Positions 9,409-16,705 of a DNA stretch of 64,000 bases are shown here, piece by piece (position 1 is the first letter of the stretch; each line of letters opens with the position of its first letter). This DNA comes from Domibacillus iocasae. GTDB taxonomy: Bacteria > Bacillota > Bacilli > Bacillales > Domibacillaceae. The notes under the pieces were generated by a model. It saw only the letters and a program-made list of their open reading frames with translations, was not told the origin of the DNA and made no database searches. A program made the position numbers and the translations under genes. The DNA lies in NCBI RefSeq assembly GCF_001750285.1, contig NZ_MAMP01000021.1, positions 358,172 to 422,171 of the forward strand, read 5' to 3'.

Positions 9409-9701
9409 AGATCGAACTGACCTTATCTGCCCGCCAGCAGCTGCTTGGCTGGCCTGTTACAGAAAGTCAGGTGCCACGCATTGACGCCAATTTGTCAGGC
9501 GGATGCAGCCTGTCGGTTCATTTCTCACTCGTGCTGGACGAACCGCGCCGGAACGACACAGTTATTGACTGCGGTGACGGCGTTTCTCTTTACATTGACC
9601 GGTTTACCGATCGGTATATGGAGGAAGAAACGGTCGTTGATTACACAGATGAGGATGGATTCATCTTCAAAAATTCGTTTGGTTCGAGCTGTACCGTTTA
9701 A
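9405..9701 (+). CDS. HesB/YneR-like iron-sulfur-biosynthesis-fold protein
   Basis: A 98-residue protein resembling the Bacillus HesB/YneR group: [12 protein letters not shown] at the N-terminus, a [10 protein letters not shown] strand near residue 33, [15 protein letters not shown] and a C-terminal [11 protein letters not shown]. Typical A-type Fe-S carriers have three cysteines in a CGCGxSF arrangement. Here Cys34, Cys55 and Cys96 are spaced differently, so cluster binding is uncertain. It is translationally coupled to gcvPB (ATGA), an unusual partner for a glycine cleavage operon. A terminator follows eight bases later. Confidence 0.75.
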   Translation: MKIELTLSARQQLLGWPVTESQVPRIDANLSGGCSLSVHFSLVLDEPRRNDTVIDCGDGVSLYIDRFTDRYMEEETVVDYTDEDGFIFKNSFGSSCTV

Positions 9702-9708
9702 ACGCAGG

Positions 9709-9737
9709 AGACTGTCTCTTTTTGGAGACAGTCTTTT
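9709..9737 (+). terminator. Terminator of the gcv operon
   Basis: Stem GGAGACTGTCTC/GAGACAGTC with a T-rich loop and a TTTTTT tail. It is one of the recurrent GNCTGTC-type stems. Confidence 0.9.
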
Positions 9738-9938
9738 TTGCTCTGCTAGATTCATTTTTAACAGAACAAACTGCTGTTTGGCGTAATCAGCCAATTTCAC
9801 TTCAAGGTACGGGGATGCTGCCATTTTATTTCTAGCGCGCATGGTCCTTTTTTCCTGTTTTTAAATTTTTGAGATTAAAAGTGTTTTCTTGGGATATATA
9901 TAAATAGTTGGTATTTTTTAAAGAAGGAAGGTGGCTTT

Positions 9939-11159
9939 ATGGGGGAAAGAGCATGGCCTGTTCATTCTTTTGCAGATGCGATTCGACCGGAGCAAACGTC
10001 GGAAGACATTTACGGAAAAGGATATGTATATTCGCCAAAATTATATGCGCATGATTATGAACATTTTGGCGGAGATTTACTTAGCCTTGAAGCGTTGACT
10101 GGGCGCGAACTGAGCATAGCCGGAGAGATGCCGGTTATTTGTCATGAAGGCGCAGTGACACCTAGTGCCGTTCGTTTGCTTGAAAAAGCGGGGCTGCATT
10201 TACCGTCTGTCCGTTATACGTACCGGAATGATGAAGAATATGTATCTATTTTGAAGAAACTGTCTTTGCATGGAAAAAAAGTGATTTTTCAATATCCACA
10301 TCCTTCTGAAGATGTCCCCGATTCTCTTTATTGGGTCGATCCATCCATCATTGCTTATTTAAGCGACAAGCGCAGCATTCCGGCCCTTGTACCAGCAGAG
10401 CATGTTGCGCCAAGGCGAATGGTCAGCCTGGATGAGCTGCTGGAGGATACGCCGCCTATGCCTTTTATTTTAAAAACGGGCGACGGACGCCCGACGTCTG
10501 GCGGATGTGGTGTGCTTTTGATTGAAAAAAAGGAACAGCTTTATCATATAAATGAAGACTTTGGTGATTTATCGACTATCATTTTAGAAGAATATATACA
10601 ATACGATCAGAATTTTGGTTTTCATTTTGCAGCAGACGAGGCAGGAAACATTCGATATTTGGGAAAATCCGAGCAAGTCGTCAATGATGAGAATTGCTTC
10701 CGCGGCAGCTGGATCAGTACAGATGCTGCGCCATTTGAGCGTGTTGTCGAAGCAGGGTTGCGGGTAATGGAAAATATCGCAGCGGCCGGTTATGTCGGTG
10801 TTGCTGGCTTTGATGTGCTGATGCGCGGCGACTCGTTTTATTTTATTGATTTAAATGTACGCTTTAACGCCTCTTCATGCGGCCTCATGCTTTATGAAAA
10901 CATAAGGGGCTTGTATAAGAAACCGTCTGTCCGTTTATCTAATCTTGAATGGAATGGATGGTTTGATGATGGACTGGCGGTTGTGGAAAAATACATGGAC
11001 AAGAAACAATTTGTTCCGCTCAGCTTACTGGATGCCGCGTATGTAGATGGTGCGACAGGCTCCTCAAAAGTGATCGGCCTTGTAATAGGCGAGAATGATC
11101 AAGAAGTGGAACGAATTTTAAATTTTATGGAACATGATGGGTTAACAAGAAGAGAATAG
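9939..11159 (+). CDS. ATP-grasp domain protein
   Basis: A 406-residue protein with an ATP-grasp fold. A pre-grasp Rossmann-like half (residues 1-150) leads to an ATP-binding core with PFILKTGDGRPTSGGCGVLLI near residue 180, a TIILEEYIQYDQNFGFHF acidic strand near residue 215 and the metal-binding FYFIDLNVRFNASSCGLML near residues 300-320. ATP-grasp enzymes join a carboxylate, through an acyl-phosphate, to an amine or thiol. Substrates cannot be read from the sequence. GAAGGAAGG precedes the ATG. The gene stands alone between two terminators. Confidence 0.75.
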   Translation: MGERAWPVHSFADAIRPEQTSEDIYGKGYVYSPKLYAHDYEHFGGDLLSLEALTGRELSIAGEMPVICHEGAVTPSAVRLLEKAGLHLPSVRYTYRNDEEYVSILKKLSLHGKKVIFQYPHPSEDVPDSLYWVDPSIIAYLSDKRSIPALVPAEHVAPRRMVSLDELLEDTPPMPFILKTGDGRPTSGGCGVLLIEKKEQLYHINEDFGDLSTIILEEYIQYDQNFGFHFAADEAGNIRYLGKSEQVVNDENCFRGSWISTDAAPFERVVEAGLRVMENIAAAGYVGVAGFDVLMRGDSFYFIDLNVRFNASSCGLMLYENIRGLYKKPSVRLSNLEWNGWFDDGLAVVEKYMDKKQFVPLSLLDAAYVDGATGSSKVIGLVIGENDQEVERILNFMEHDGLTRRE

Positions 11160-11167
11160 GAAGAGAA

Positions 11168-11199
11168 GGCTGTCCCGTAAAACAGGGACAGCTTTTTTA
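11168..11199 (+). terminator. Terminator of the ATP-grasp gene
   Basis: Stem GGCTGTCCC/GGGACAGC followed by TTTTTTAT, nine bases after the stop codon. Confidence 0.9.
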
Positions 11200-11408
11200 T
11201 GGAAAACAGAAAATTTAACTATTTTAGAGCTATATATGTTCAAAAAAAGTGTAGCATCACGCCATTATATTACTTAATAATACTATTTCGAGTATATATT
11301 ACCCGGTAAAAAAAGTAGTCATAAATAGAAATATAATCAATATAATAGTTTTATAATCTTAGAATTGTACGAAAAGGCATGGAAGGATAAAGGAAAAGGA
11401 GCGAAAAA

Positions 11409-11543
11409 ATGTCGGAGAAAACCGGAGTGGATCTTGAGTGGATAGAATTGATGAGCCAAGCGAAAGAAATCGGTTTGGAACCAGATGAGGTACGGAATTT
11501 TTTACACTGTAGTCAGGAAGAAAAAAAGGAAATCTCTAATTAA
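11409..11543 (+). CDS. SinI-like anti-repressor A
   Basis: A 44-residue protein matching the antagonist SinI of B. subtilis in its helical core: DLEWIELMSQAKEIGLEPDE followed by VRNFL. SinI binds the C-terminal helices of the repressor SinR and disrupts its DNA-binding form, releasing biofilm-matrix genes. It has no DNA-binding domain. AAAGGAG lies just upstream and a terminator overlaps its 3' end. It lies upstream of a glycosyltransferase that carries SinR-type operators, and two SinR-like genes are nearby. It is not in the usual sinI-sinR operon. Confidence 0.82.
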   Translation: MSEKTGVDLEWIELMSQAKEIGLEPDEVRNFLHCSQEEKKEISN

Positions 11544-11562
11544 AAGGGATTTCCTTTTTTTC
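11527..11562 (+). terminator. Terminator of sinI-like gene A
   Basis: Stem AAGGAAATC/GATTTCCTTT with a seven-T tail. It begins within the last codons of the small gene, so that unit ends before the glycosyltransferase. Confidence 0.85.
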
Positions 11563-11674
11563 TGGAGTGTTGTTTGGGACCTCTACGTGTTTGCAGAAAA
11601 GAAGAAAAAGGGAAAAAGAAGCCGACCTGCTTTTTTAGCTAACTGGCTGAGATACAATCATTGTTTTATCCTTT

Positions 11675-11690
11675 GTTCTTTTATACGAAC
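11675..11690. promoter_or_regulatory. Candidate SinR-type operator 1 (glycosyltransferase)
   Basis: GTTCTTT at 11675-11681 matches the SinR consensus GTTCTYT exactly. An inverted GAAC follows at 11687-11690. It is the most distal of three motif groups upstream of the glycosyltransferase, in a gene-free stretch of about 350 bases (11544-11891). Confidence 0.5.
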
Positions 11691-11804
11691 TCCGATCATA
11701 GCGATCTCTCTTTTCCACTCGCCCTTCTTAGTTCATTATAATGCACAAATATTTAAGAAATCACTATTATTCTTTATATTAAGTACGCAAATTGTTTCTT
11801 TATT

Positions 11805-11822
11805 AAGAACATTTAGTTCTTT
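11805..11822. promoter_or_regulatory. Candidate SinR-type operator 2 (glycosyltransferase)
   Basis: AAGAAC-ATTTA-GTTCTT is a perfect inverted repeat of SinR-like half-sites. It sits immediately upstream of the likely -35 element. Confidence 0.6.
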
Positions 11823-11829
11823 GTACCTA

Positions 11830-11858
11830 TTAAAACTCATTTTGAAGAGTGATATAAT
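11830..11858 (+). promoter_or_regulatory. Putative sigma-A promoter of the glycosyltransferase gene
   Basis: TATAAT at 11853-11858 preceded by a weak -35 (TTAAAA, 11830-11835) with a 17-base spacer. SinR-like inverted repeats flank it on both sides, as expected for a repressed promoter. Confidence 0.5.
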
Positions 11859-11870
11859 CGCCTCAAAGTT

Positions 11871-11886
11871 GTTCTTTAAATAGAAC
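11871..11886. promoter_or_regulatory. Candidate SinR-type operator 3 (glycosyltransferase)
   Basis: GTTCT-TTAAAT-AGAAC, a perfect inverted repeat containing GTTCTTT. It lies just after the predicted transcription start and directly before the glycosyltransferase start region. Confidence 0.6.
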
Positions 11887-11891
11887 AAAAT

Positions 11892-13151
11892 ATGGAGGTG
11901 AGAAGGATAAACGTTTTGTATATTGCACAAAAACGCCCAATTTTCACCGGATCTACGGATCAAATGAGAGCTTTTCAGCAAATAAGCAGCCTTTTAAAGA
12001 GAAATTATTGTGTATATTGTCTGTTCCAGGAAAATGGATCGGTTTTCTTAGTAGAGGGAGAAGAGTTGGTTCGGAGCGGTATAGAAAGTATTTATATGAA
12101 AAAAACAGGTCCTTTATGCTTTGCAATGTTGAAAAGTTATTTGTTTAAGCGGTATCCGTTTAGTGCAGCACGTCACTCATTTCCAGAAATCAGACGAACG
12201 TTGAAACATATGATGCAAGAAGTCCGCTTTGATATTATTCATATTCAATCGAATATGGTACACAATTTTCCAGACATTGATCGCTGGCTGGAGGCTGTGG
12301 TCGTTGATTACATGGATGCGATCAGCTTAAGCTTAGAACGACGGTACAGATGGACAAACCAGCTTATGGAGAAAGCGGCGGTGCGGGGAGAGCTGGGCCG
12401 TGCACGAAAATATGAATCTTACTTGAAAGAATGCGCAACAAATGGCATTGTCCCATCTGAAACCGATCGAAGTCATTTAGCACCGGTGACGATCGAAAAA
12501 CTGGATGTTGTGCCAAATTACGTAGACGATTCGCTTTTTTCGACCGATATTCACAATCCTAAAAAAGAAGCCATCGTTTTTACGGGACCGCTTCATGAGC
12601 CAGAGTATGTCGACGCAGCTATTCGCCTTGTGAAAAATATTTTTCCGGCGTTAAAGCTGTCTTTTCCAGAACTTGAATGCTGGATTGCTGGATCTAATCC
12701 TTCTGCTGAAGTGAGGAAACTAGCTTTATTAGAAGGGATCACATTAATAGAAGAACAAGAGAATGTGCGTAAACACGTGTTGAAGGCCGCTGCTTGTGTT
12801 TATCCGCTTCGGTTCGGGTATGGACAAAAAATCTCTGTATTAGAGGCGGCCGCCCTTGGATGTCCGATTGTCTTAAGCCATATTGCTAACGAAGGAATTG
12901 AGTTTACAAGTGGAAAAGAGGTGCTGCTGGCTGACACAGATGAGCAATTTATTTTTAAAACCAGGCAGATGCTTTCGAACCGGATAAGAAGACAGTTCAT
13001 GGCGCATCAGGCTCAGTCCTTTGTTTGTACTTTTTTTTCGGAAAAACAAGTCATCGATCAGTTGGTGTCGGTATATGATAAGGCGGCCAAACAACGAGAA
13101 TACTATGAAAAAAATAAGCATGAAGAAAAATCGGGTATATGGAATCTATAA
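11892..13151 (+). CDS. GT4-type glycosyltransferase, likely exopolysaccharide-related
   Basis: A GT-B fold protein of up to 419 residues. The N-terminal domain starts INVLYIAQKRPIFTGSTDQ, a common opening of GT4/group 1 sugar transferases. The C-terminal donor-binding domain contains VFTGPLHEPEY, CWIAGSNPSAEV and the GQKISVLEAAALGCPIVLS signature (about residues 310-330). It probably adds a sugar from a nucleotide donor to a growing glycan. The start is uncertain: ATG 11892 has no site before it, while a perfect GGAGGTGA (11894-11901) lies inside the frame. That site would fit an ATA at 11907, or with AGAAGG a TTG at 11916. Three SinR-type operators upstream suggest matrix-gene control. Confidence 0.82.
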   Translation: MEVRRINVLYIAQKRPIFTGSTDQMRAFQQISSLLKRNYCVYCLFQENGSVFLVEGEELVRSGIESIYMKKTGPLCFAMLKSYLFKRYPFSAARHSFPEIRRTLKHMMQEVRFDIIHIQSNMVHNFPDIDRWLEAVVVDYMDAISLSLERRYRWTNQLMEKAAVRGELGRARKYESYLKECATNGIVPSETDRSHLAPVTIEKLDVVPNYVDDSLFSTDIHNPKKEAIVFTGPLHEPEYVDAAIRLVKNIFPALKLSFPELECWIAGSNPSAEVRKLALLEGITLIEEQENVRKHVLKAAACVYPLRFGYGQKISVLEAAALGCPIVLSHIANEGIEFTSGKEVLLADTDEQFIFKTRQMLSNRIRRQFMAHQAQSFVCTFFSEKQVIDQLVSVYDKAAKQREYYEKNKHEEKSGIWNL

Positions 13152-13218
13152 TCAGGATGAACCTTAAAAAATAGTTTAAATAGTCTGATAGCGTTTTGCG
13201 ATCTATTCACACGAATAA

Positions 13219-13313
13219 AAAACAGATGTGACAAGGGCAAACTTGCTGAAAAGCAAGGACGCAAAGCTACAGGTCCTAAAGTGGATATCTGCTTGGATGG
13301 CTGTGCTGCCGAA
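13219..13313 (+). promoter_or_regulatory. Cyclic-di-GMP-I (GEMM-I) riboswitch aptamer
   Basis: The segment carries the GEMM-I hallmarks in order: ACAAGGGCAAAC, a six-base-pair stem CTTGCT/AGCAAG closed by a GAAA tetraloop, then GGACGCAAAGCTACAGGTCC, a CCTAAA receptor-like element, and a 3' stem ATGGC...GCCGAA. The next base-paired element is the GGGGGGAG ribosome binding site of the SinI-like gene, and there is no U tract, so control is probably translational. Whether the ligand turns the gene on or off cannot be decided by eye. Confidence 0.85.
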
Positions 13314-13331
13314 AGCGGGGGGAGAGCTTGT

Positions 13332-13469
13332 ATGGATGGGCTTGAAGTTCATACCGTGGAGGAGGAATGGATCAGTCTGATGTCAGAGGCAAAACAGTTA
13401 GGCTTGTCGATACAAGAAATACGTGGGTTTTTAAGAACAGTACATCAGGAGGAGCATAGAGAGGATTAA
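13332..13469 (+). CDS. SinI-like anti-repressor B, behind a c-di-GMP riboswitch
   Basis: A 45-residue protein with the SinI helical core (EEEWISLMSEAKQLGLSIQE, then IRGFLRTV). It lacks any DNA-binding domain, as expected of a SinR antagonist. The frame is open further upstream to 13281, but that part lies in the riboswitch aptamer. ATG 13332 follows GGGGGGAGAG at a suitable distance and is chosen. It converges on a SinR-like gene (13561-13887) with a shared terminator between them. Its production should respond to cyclic-di-GMP if the riboswitch works as predicted. Confidence 0.82.
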   Translation: MDGLEVHTVEEEWISLMSEAKQLGLSIQEIRGFLRTVHQEEHRED

Positions 13470-13499
13470 CACATATTCAAGCTCATAGACACGTAATAT

Positions 13500-13537
13500 A
13501 AAAGCAGCCGACCTCACAAAAATGGGCTGCTTTTTTA
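13500..13537. terminator. Bidirectional terminator between sinI-like B and sinR-like 1
   Basis: Stem AAAGCAGCC/GGCTGCTTT with A and T tracts on the two flanks. It serves both convergent genes. Confidence 0.85.
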
Positions 13538-13560
13538 TATGGAGTCAAAGAGAATATTAG

Positions 13561-13887
13561 TTAATTGATTTTTTGCCATTTTTGAAATTCAAGAAATTCT
13601 TTAAATTGTTCTTTACTTGTACCGGATTCCATCGCTTCACGTGCCAGCTTCATCCACTCTTCGTCTAGTACAGGGGAATTTTCGTAGACAGAATCATTTA
13701 AAAGCTGTTCAATATTGACATCGAGTACCCGTGATACTTTTCTCAAAAATTGAATAGAAGGATTTAATTGAAGATCCCGCTCGACAGAAGAAATATACGA
13801 TTTAGCTGTGTCGGAGCGGCTGGCCAGTTCAGTAAGCGACATTCCTTTTTCAAGACGAAAAGAGCGGATTCTTTCGCCAATAGACAT
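13561..13887 (-). CDS. SinR-like transcriptional repressor 1
   Basis: A 108-residue protein with the two-part SinR layout. An XRE helix-turn-helix (residues 1-66; MSIGERIRSFRLEKGMSLTE, AKSYISSVERDLQLNPSIQF) is followed by a C-terminal dimerisation/SinI-docking hairpin (EEWMKLAREAMESGTSKEQF, KEFLEFQKW). In B. subtilis SinR represses eps and tapA matrix operons and is inhibited by SinI. Here sinR is convergent with a sinI-like gene rather than downstream of it. A second, clearly paralogous copy lies at 16700-17035. It probably binds the GTTCTYT motifs upstream of the local envelope genes. Confidence 0.9.
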   Translation of the reverse strand: MSIGERIRSFRLEKGMSLTELASRSDTAKSYISSVERDLQLNPSIQFLRKVSRVLDVNIEQLLNDSVYENSPVLDEEWMKLAREAMESGTSKEQFKEFLEFQKWQKIN

Positions 13888-14160
13888 TTGTATCGCCTGC
13901 CTTTTATTGATATTTTTTTAAGTGCTGTCTCTTTTTCAAAAAAATGCTATGAAAATGAATACATCCCTTGATAAATTTTATCATATAATCGAATTAATTG
14001 TCGAATTCATTGTAATATTCAGATATATTTACTTAATTATACGTTTTTTCATTTCTTACAATTATTCAACTATCAACCGTTTGATTGGCAAAAAATGTTA
14101 ATGGTGAGGTGTTGCGGAAAATAGTAAGTATAACTGTTTTGTTCTTCGTTGACCAGGTTT

Positions 14161-14787
14161 TTAAAACACGTTTTTTTCTTCGTACTCTGCACGGAGTGTA
14201 TTGTAAAAGTGAGCATATGTCACGCTGATATAAGGAGCAATCCAAAGAAAGCCGATGCCTAGTGTCACTATCCCAAGCAAAATCCAGCCGATAAAGGACA
14301 GACCCAGCACAAACGCTTCTCCTTTATGGCCATCCATCATTCTGCGTGATTTTGTAATGGCTTGAAGTGGTGAAAGCTCAGGCTCGTCACGCAAAATGTA
14401 GTACGTCATCATATAAGAAAACGATTTGATAATACCGGGAATAATAAGCAGCAGGAACCAGAAAAACAAAAACAAGCCTTGAAGTATCGATACAAGAATG
14501 CTTTTGCCAAACATTATTTTGTACGGTTCAAGCAATTGGGTAAAGCCAATTTTCCTGCCGCGTGATAAATCCACCCATGCCCACGTTAAGCCGAGTGTCA
14601 TTGGAATCAGCAGAATGGAGATGGCAAGGATGACAGTGTCTTTCCAGGAATAGTCGTACTCATCTGGATTTAACAGAAAGTCAGGACCGCCTAACAGGAG
14701 CATCGATACAGCAAAAAGTCCTACCGCAATCAGCCAGTTCCCTTTGAGCGAAGCACGTGCCTGCGCACGCAATTTACTATAATACAT
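14161..14787 (-). CDS. DUF975 family integral membrane protein
   Basis: A 208-residue membrane protein starting MYYSKLRAQARASLKGNWLI, the usual opening of DUF975 proteins (small amphipathic start, then helices). Four to five hydrophobic segments are visible, and LLLIIPGIIKSFSYMMTYYIL plus a SRRMMDGHKGEAF segment near residue 145 match the family. The function is unknown. AAAGGTGG precedes the ATG. It is a single gene, divergent from the M48 peptidase. The 270 bases between it and the SinR-like gene hold AT-rich promoter-like sequence but no gene. Confidence 0.8.
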   Translation of the reverse strand: MYYSKLRAQARASLKGNWLIAVGLFAVSMLLLGGPDFLLNPDEYDYSWKDTVILAISILLIPMTLGLTWAWVDLSRGRKIGFTQLLEPYKIMFGKSILVSILQGLFLFFWFLLLIIPGIIKSFSYMMTYYILRDEPELSPLQAITKSRRMMDGHKGEAFVLGLSFIGWILLGIVTLGIGFLWIAPYISVTYAHFYNTLRAEYEEKNVF

Positions 14788-14936
14788 ATGGATTCCACCT
14801 TTCTCTTTTATATACGCATGATGCTGTTAAAAGTTCCTCCTTTTTTGAAAAAGAGGCCATTTTCGCATCTTGACCACTGTAAAAATTTGTCGTATGTTGT
14901 AAGGCATAAGTGTAGATAAATAAAGGAGAATGTTTA

Positions 14937-16244
14937 TTGGAAAATAGAAATTTAGTGTATCCGAAAGAAACAATTTACTTTATTGTGTGCTGCTTCGTCA
15001 GCATTGGCGTATATATAGCCTTGTTTTTTTTGATTGTTGTATTGCCGGTGATTTTAGGCTTGTTTGTCGTTTCGCTATTTTTTCATGCGTTGATGATGGG
15101 ATCCATTCGTGGGAATGGGATCAAGCTGAGTGAAGGGCAGTTTCCGGATGTGTATGAACGAGTTCAGGCGCTTTCACTGGAGATGAGGTTAAAGAAAGTG
15201 CCGGATGTGTTTATTGTACAGTCAGAAGGGGCCCTTAATGCCTTTGCGACCCGCTTTTTTGGCCGGGACATGGTAGTGCTTTACTCGGAAGTATTCGAAT
15301 TGGCGCGCCAGCAGGGGGAAAAAGAACTTGATTTTATTATTGCGCATGAGCTGGCTCATGTGAAACGGCGTCACCTGTGGAAGAGCTGGCTTACACTGCC
15401 GGCATCATGGATTCCTTTTTTAAGCGAGGCATATTCGCGCGCGGCTGAATATACGTGTGACCGCCATGCGGCTCACTATGTGAATGATGGACAAGCCGCC
15501 AAGAACGCGTTGACGATTTTAGGGGCTGGAAAAGTACTATACCGAGAAGTTAATGAAGAGGCTTATGTGCGTCAGATTGAACAAGAATCGAATCCTTTTG
15601 TCTGGCTGGCGGAAAAATTGTCTACACATCCTGTCTTGCCGAAGCGAATTCAGCATATTGGCCAGTTTTTGCGCATGCCTGAATCGACCTCTTATCAGTC
15701 ACCGAAAGGAAAAGTAATTGCCGGTATCGGAGCGATCTTTGCAGCGGGCAGCATTGTGATTGCCGGAGGGGTGTACGCACTGTCGGAAATGGTCACAGCA
15801 GGGGTATTTTCTGACTTAATGGAAGATGATTTTATCGGAGAAGATGTGACGGGTGAAACGGATGTGATGTTAGCGGCTTCTTCTGGAGATATGTCTTCTT
15901 TAAAGGAGATGATCGATGAAGGAGCAGACATAGGCGCGTTAAACAGCAATGGAGAAACGGCCTTGCATTATGCGGCCAACAACGGACAGCTTGAAACGGT
16001 AGCATTGCTTTTAGAGGCAGGGGCTGATCCGAACGTTGAAGATGATTATACGTTCACGCCGCTTTGGAGTGCATACATCAATGGCGATGAAGAAATGGCT
16101 GCTTTGCTTGTGCAGTATGGAGCTGATCCGGATTTAGAAGATGCAGAGGGTGACACAGTTCGAGGCTATGCGGAAATGGATGGGGAAGACGGATTTTTAG
16201 CGATATTTAACGAGGAGGAATCTGATGACAGCCTTATTAATTGA
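14937..16244 (+). CDS. M48-type membrane metalloprotease with C-terminal ankyrin repeats
   Basis: A 435-residue protein combining two modules. Residues 1-260 form an HtpX/Ste24-like M48 peptidase with N-terminal membrane helices (about 12-52), the zinc motif HELAH at residues 137-141 and the third ligand Glu171 in AAEYTCD. Another membrane helix (about 262-285) precedes an acidic linker. Residues 305-425 contain three ankyrin repeats (NGETALHYAANNGQLETVAL; GADPNVEDDYTFTPLW; GADPDLEDAEGDT). The ankyrin tail may recruit protein substrates or partners; this is inferred. TTG 14937 is the start, supported by AAGGAGAA. The gene overlaps the next one by 20 bases. Confidence 0.85.
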   Translation: MENRNLVYPKETIYFIVCCFVSIGVYIALFFLIVVLPVILGLFVVSLFFHALMMGSIRGNGIKLSEGQFPDVYERVQALSLEMRLKKVPDVFIVQSEGALNAFATRFFGRDMVVLYSEVFELARQQGEKELDFIIAHELAHVKRRHLWKSWLTLPASWIPFLSEAYSRAAEYTCDRHAAHYVNDGQAAKNALTILGAGKVLYREVNEEAYVRQIEQESNPFVWLAEKLSTHPVLPKRIQHIGQFLRMPESTSYQSPKGKVIAGIGAIFAAGSIVIAGGVYALSEMVTAGVFSDLMEDDFIGEDVTGETDVMLAASSGDMSSLKEMIDEGADIGALNSNGETALHYAANNGQLETVALLLEAGADPNVEDDYTFTPLWSAYINGDEEMAALLVQYGADPDLEDAEGDTVRGYAEMDGEDGFLAIFNEEESDDSLIN

Positions 16245-16671
16245 TGCAGACGGCTGCCCGGTTGTTGATCTGGCTTGCTTAGCAGCAAAAGAATATAAGC
16301 TGCCTGTTGTCTTAATTTGTGATACGGCACACGAAATGAGCCGGCCCGGTGCAGAAATAATTATTGTATCAAAAGGAGCCGATGCGGTTGATTTTGTGCT
16401 CGTCAATCGAGTCAAAAAGGGAGATATCGTCATTACCCAGGATTATGGCCTGGCCGCAATGGTGCTGGCTCGACAAGCCTATGCGATCGATCAAAATGGC
16501 CGCGAGTATACACATGATAATATTGACCAGCTCTTGTTAAGCCGGCATACAGCGAAAAAAATCAGGCAGGCGGGCGGCAGATTAAAAGGTCCGGCCAAAC
16601 GGCGTGAACAAGATAATGAACACTTTTCGCTTGGATTAAACCAGCTGCTCAGCCGGGTAATTGAACAATAA
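16225..16671 (+). CDS. YaiI/YqxD family (UPF0178, DUF188) protein
   Basis: A 148-residue protein with the DUF188 signature: LIDADGCPVVDL at the start, GADAVDFVLVNRVKKGDIVITQDYGLAAMVLA in the middle and ENDNIDQLLL-type and RRxGGRxKGPxKR-type segments near the C-terminus. The fold resembles PIN/NYN nucleases with conserved aspartates, but no activity is established. GAGGAGG at 16211-16218 lies inside the preceding protease gene, so the two are translationally coupled. Confidence 0.9.
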   Translation: MTALLIDADGCPVVDLACLAAKEYKLPVVLICDTAHEMSRPGAEIIIVSKGADAVDFVLVNRVKKGDIVITQDYGLAAMVLARQAYAIDQNGREYTHDNIDQLLLSRHTAKKIRQAGGRLKGPAKRREQDNEHFSLGLNQLLSRVIEQ

Positions 16672-16705
16672 AAAGCAGTGGATTTATAATCCGCTGCTTT
16701 TATAT
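16671..16705. terminator. Bidirectional terminator
   Basis: Stem AAAGCAGTGGATT/AATCCGCTGCTTT. It serves the yqxD-like gene and overlaps the last codons of the convergent SinR-like gene 2. Confidence 0.8.

Noticed and set aside
11485..11883. 132-residue open frame between sinI-like A and the glycosyltransferase
   Set aside because: It crosses a terminator and all three SinR-type operators, has no ribosome binding site and an implausible Lys/Phe/Leu-rich composition.
13281..13331. Longer form of the SinI-like B protein
   Set aside because: The extra 17 codons lie within the riboswitch aptamer and have no ribosome binding site; ATG 13332 is well supported.
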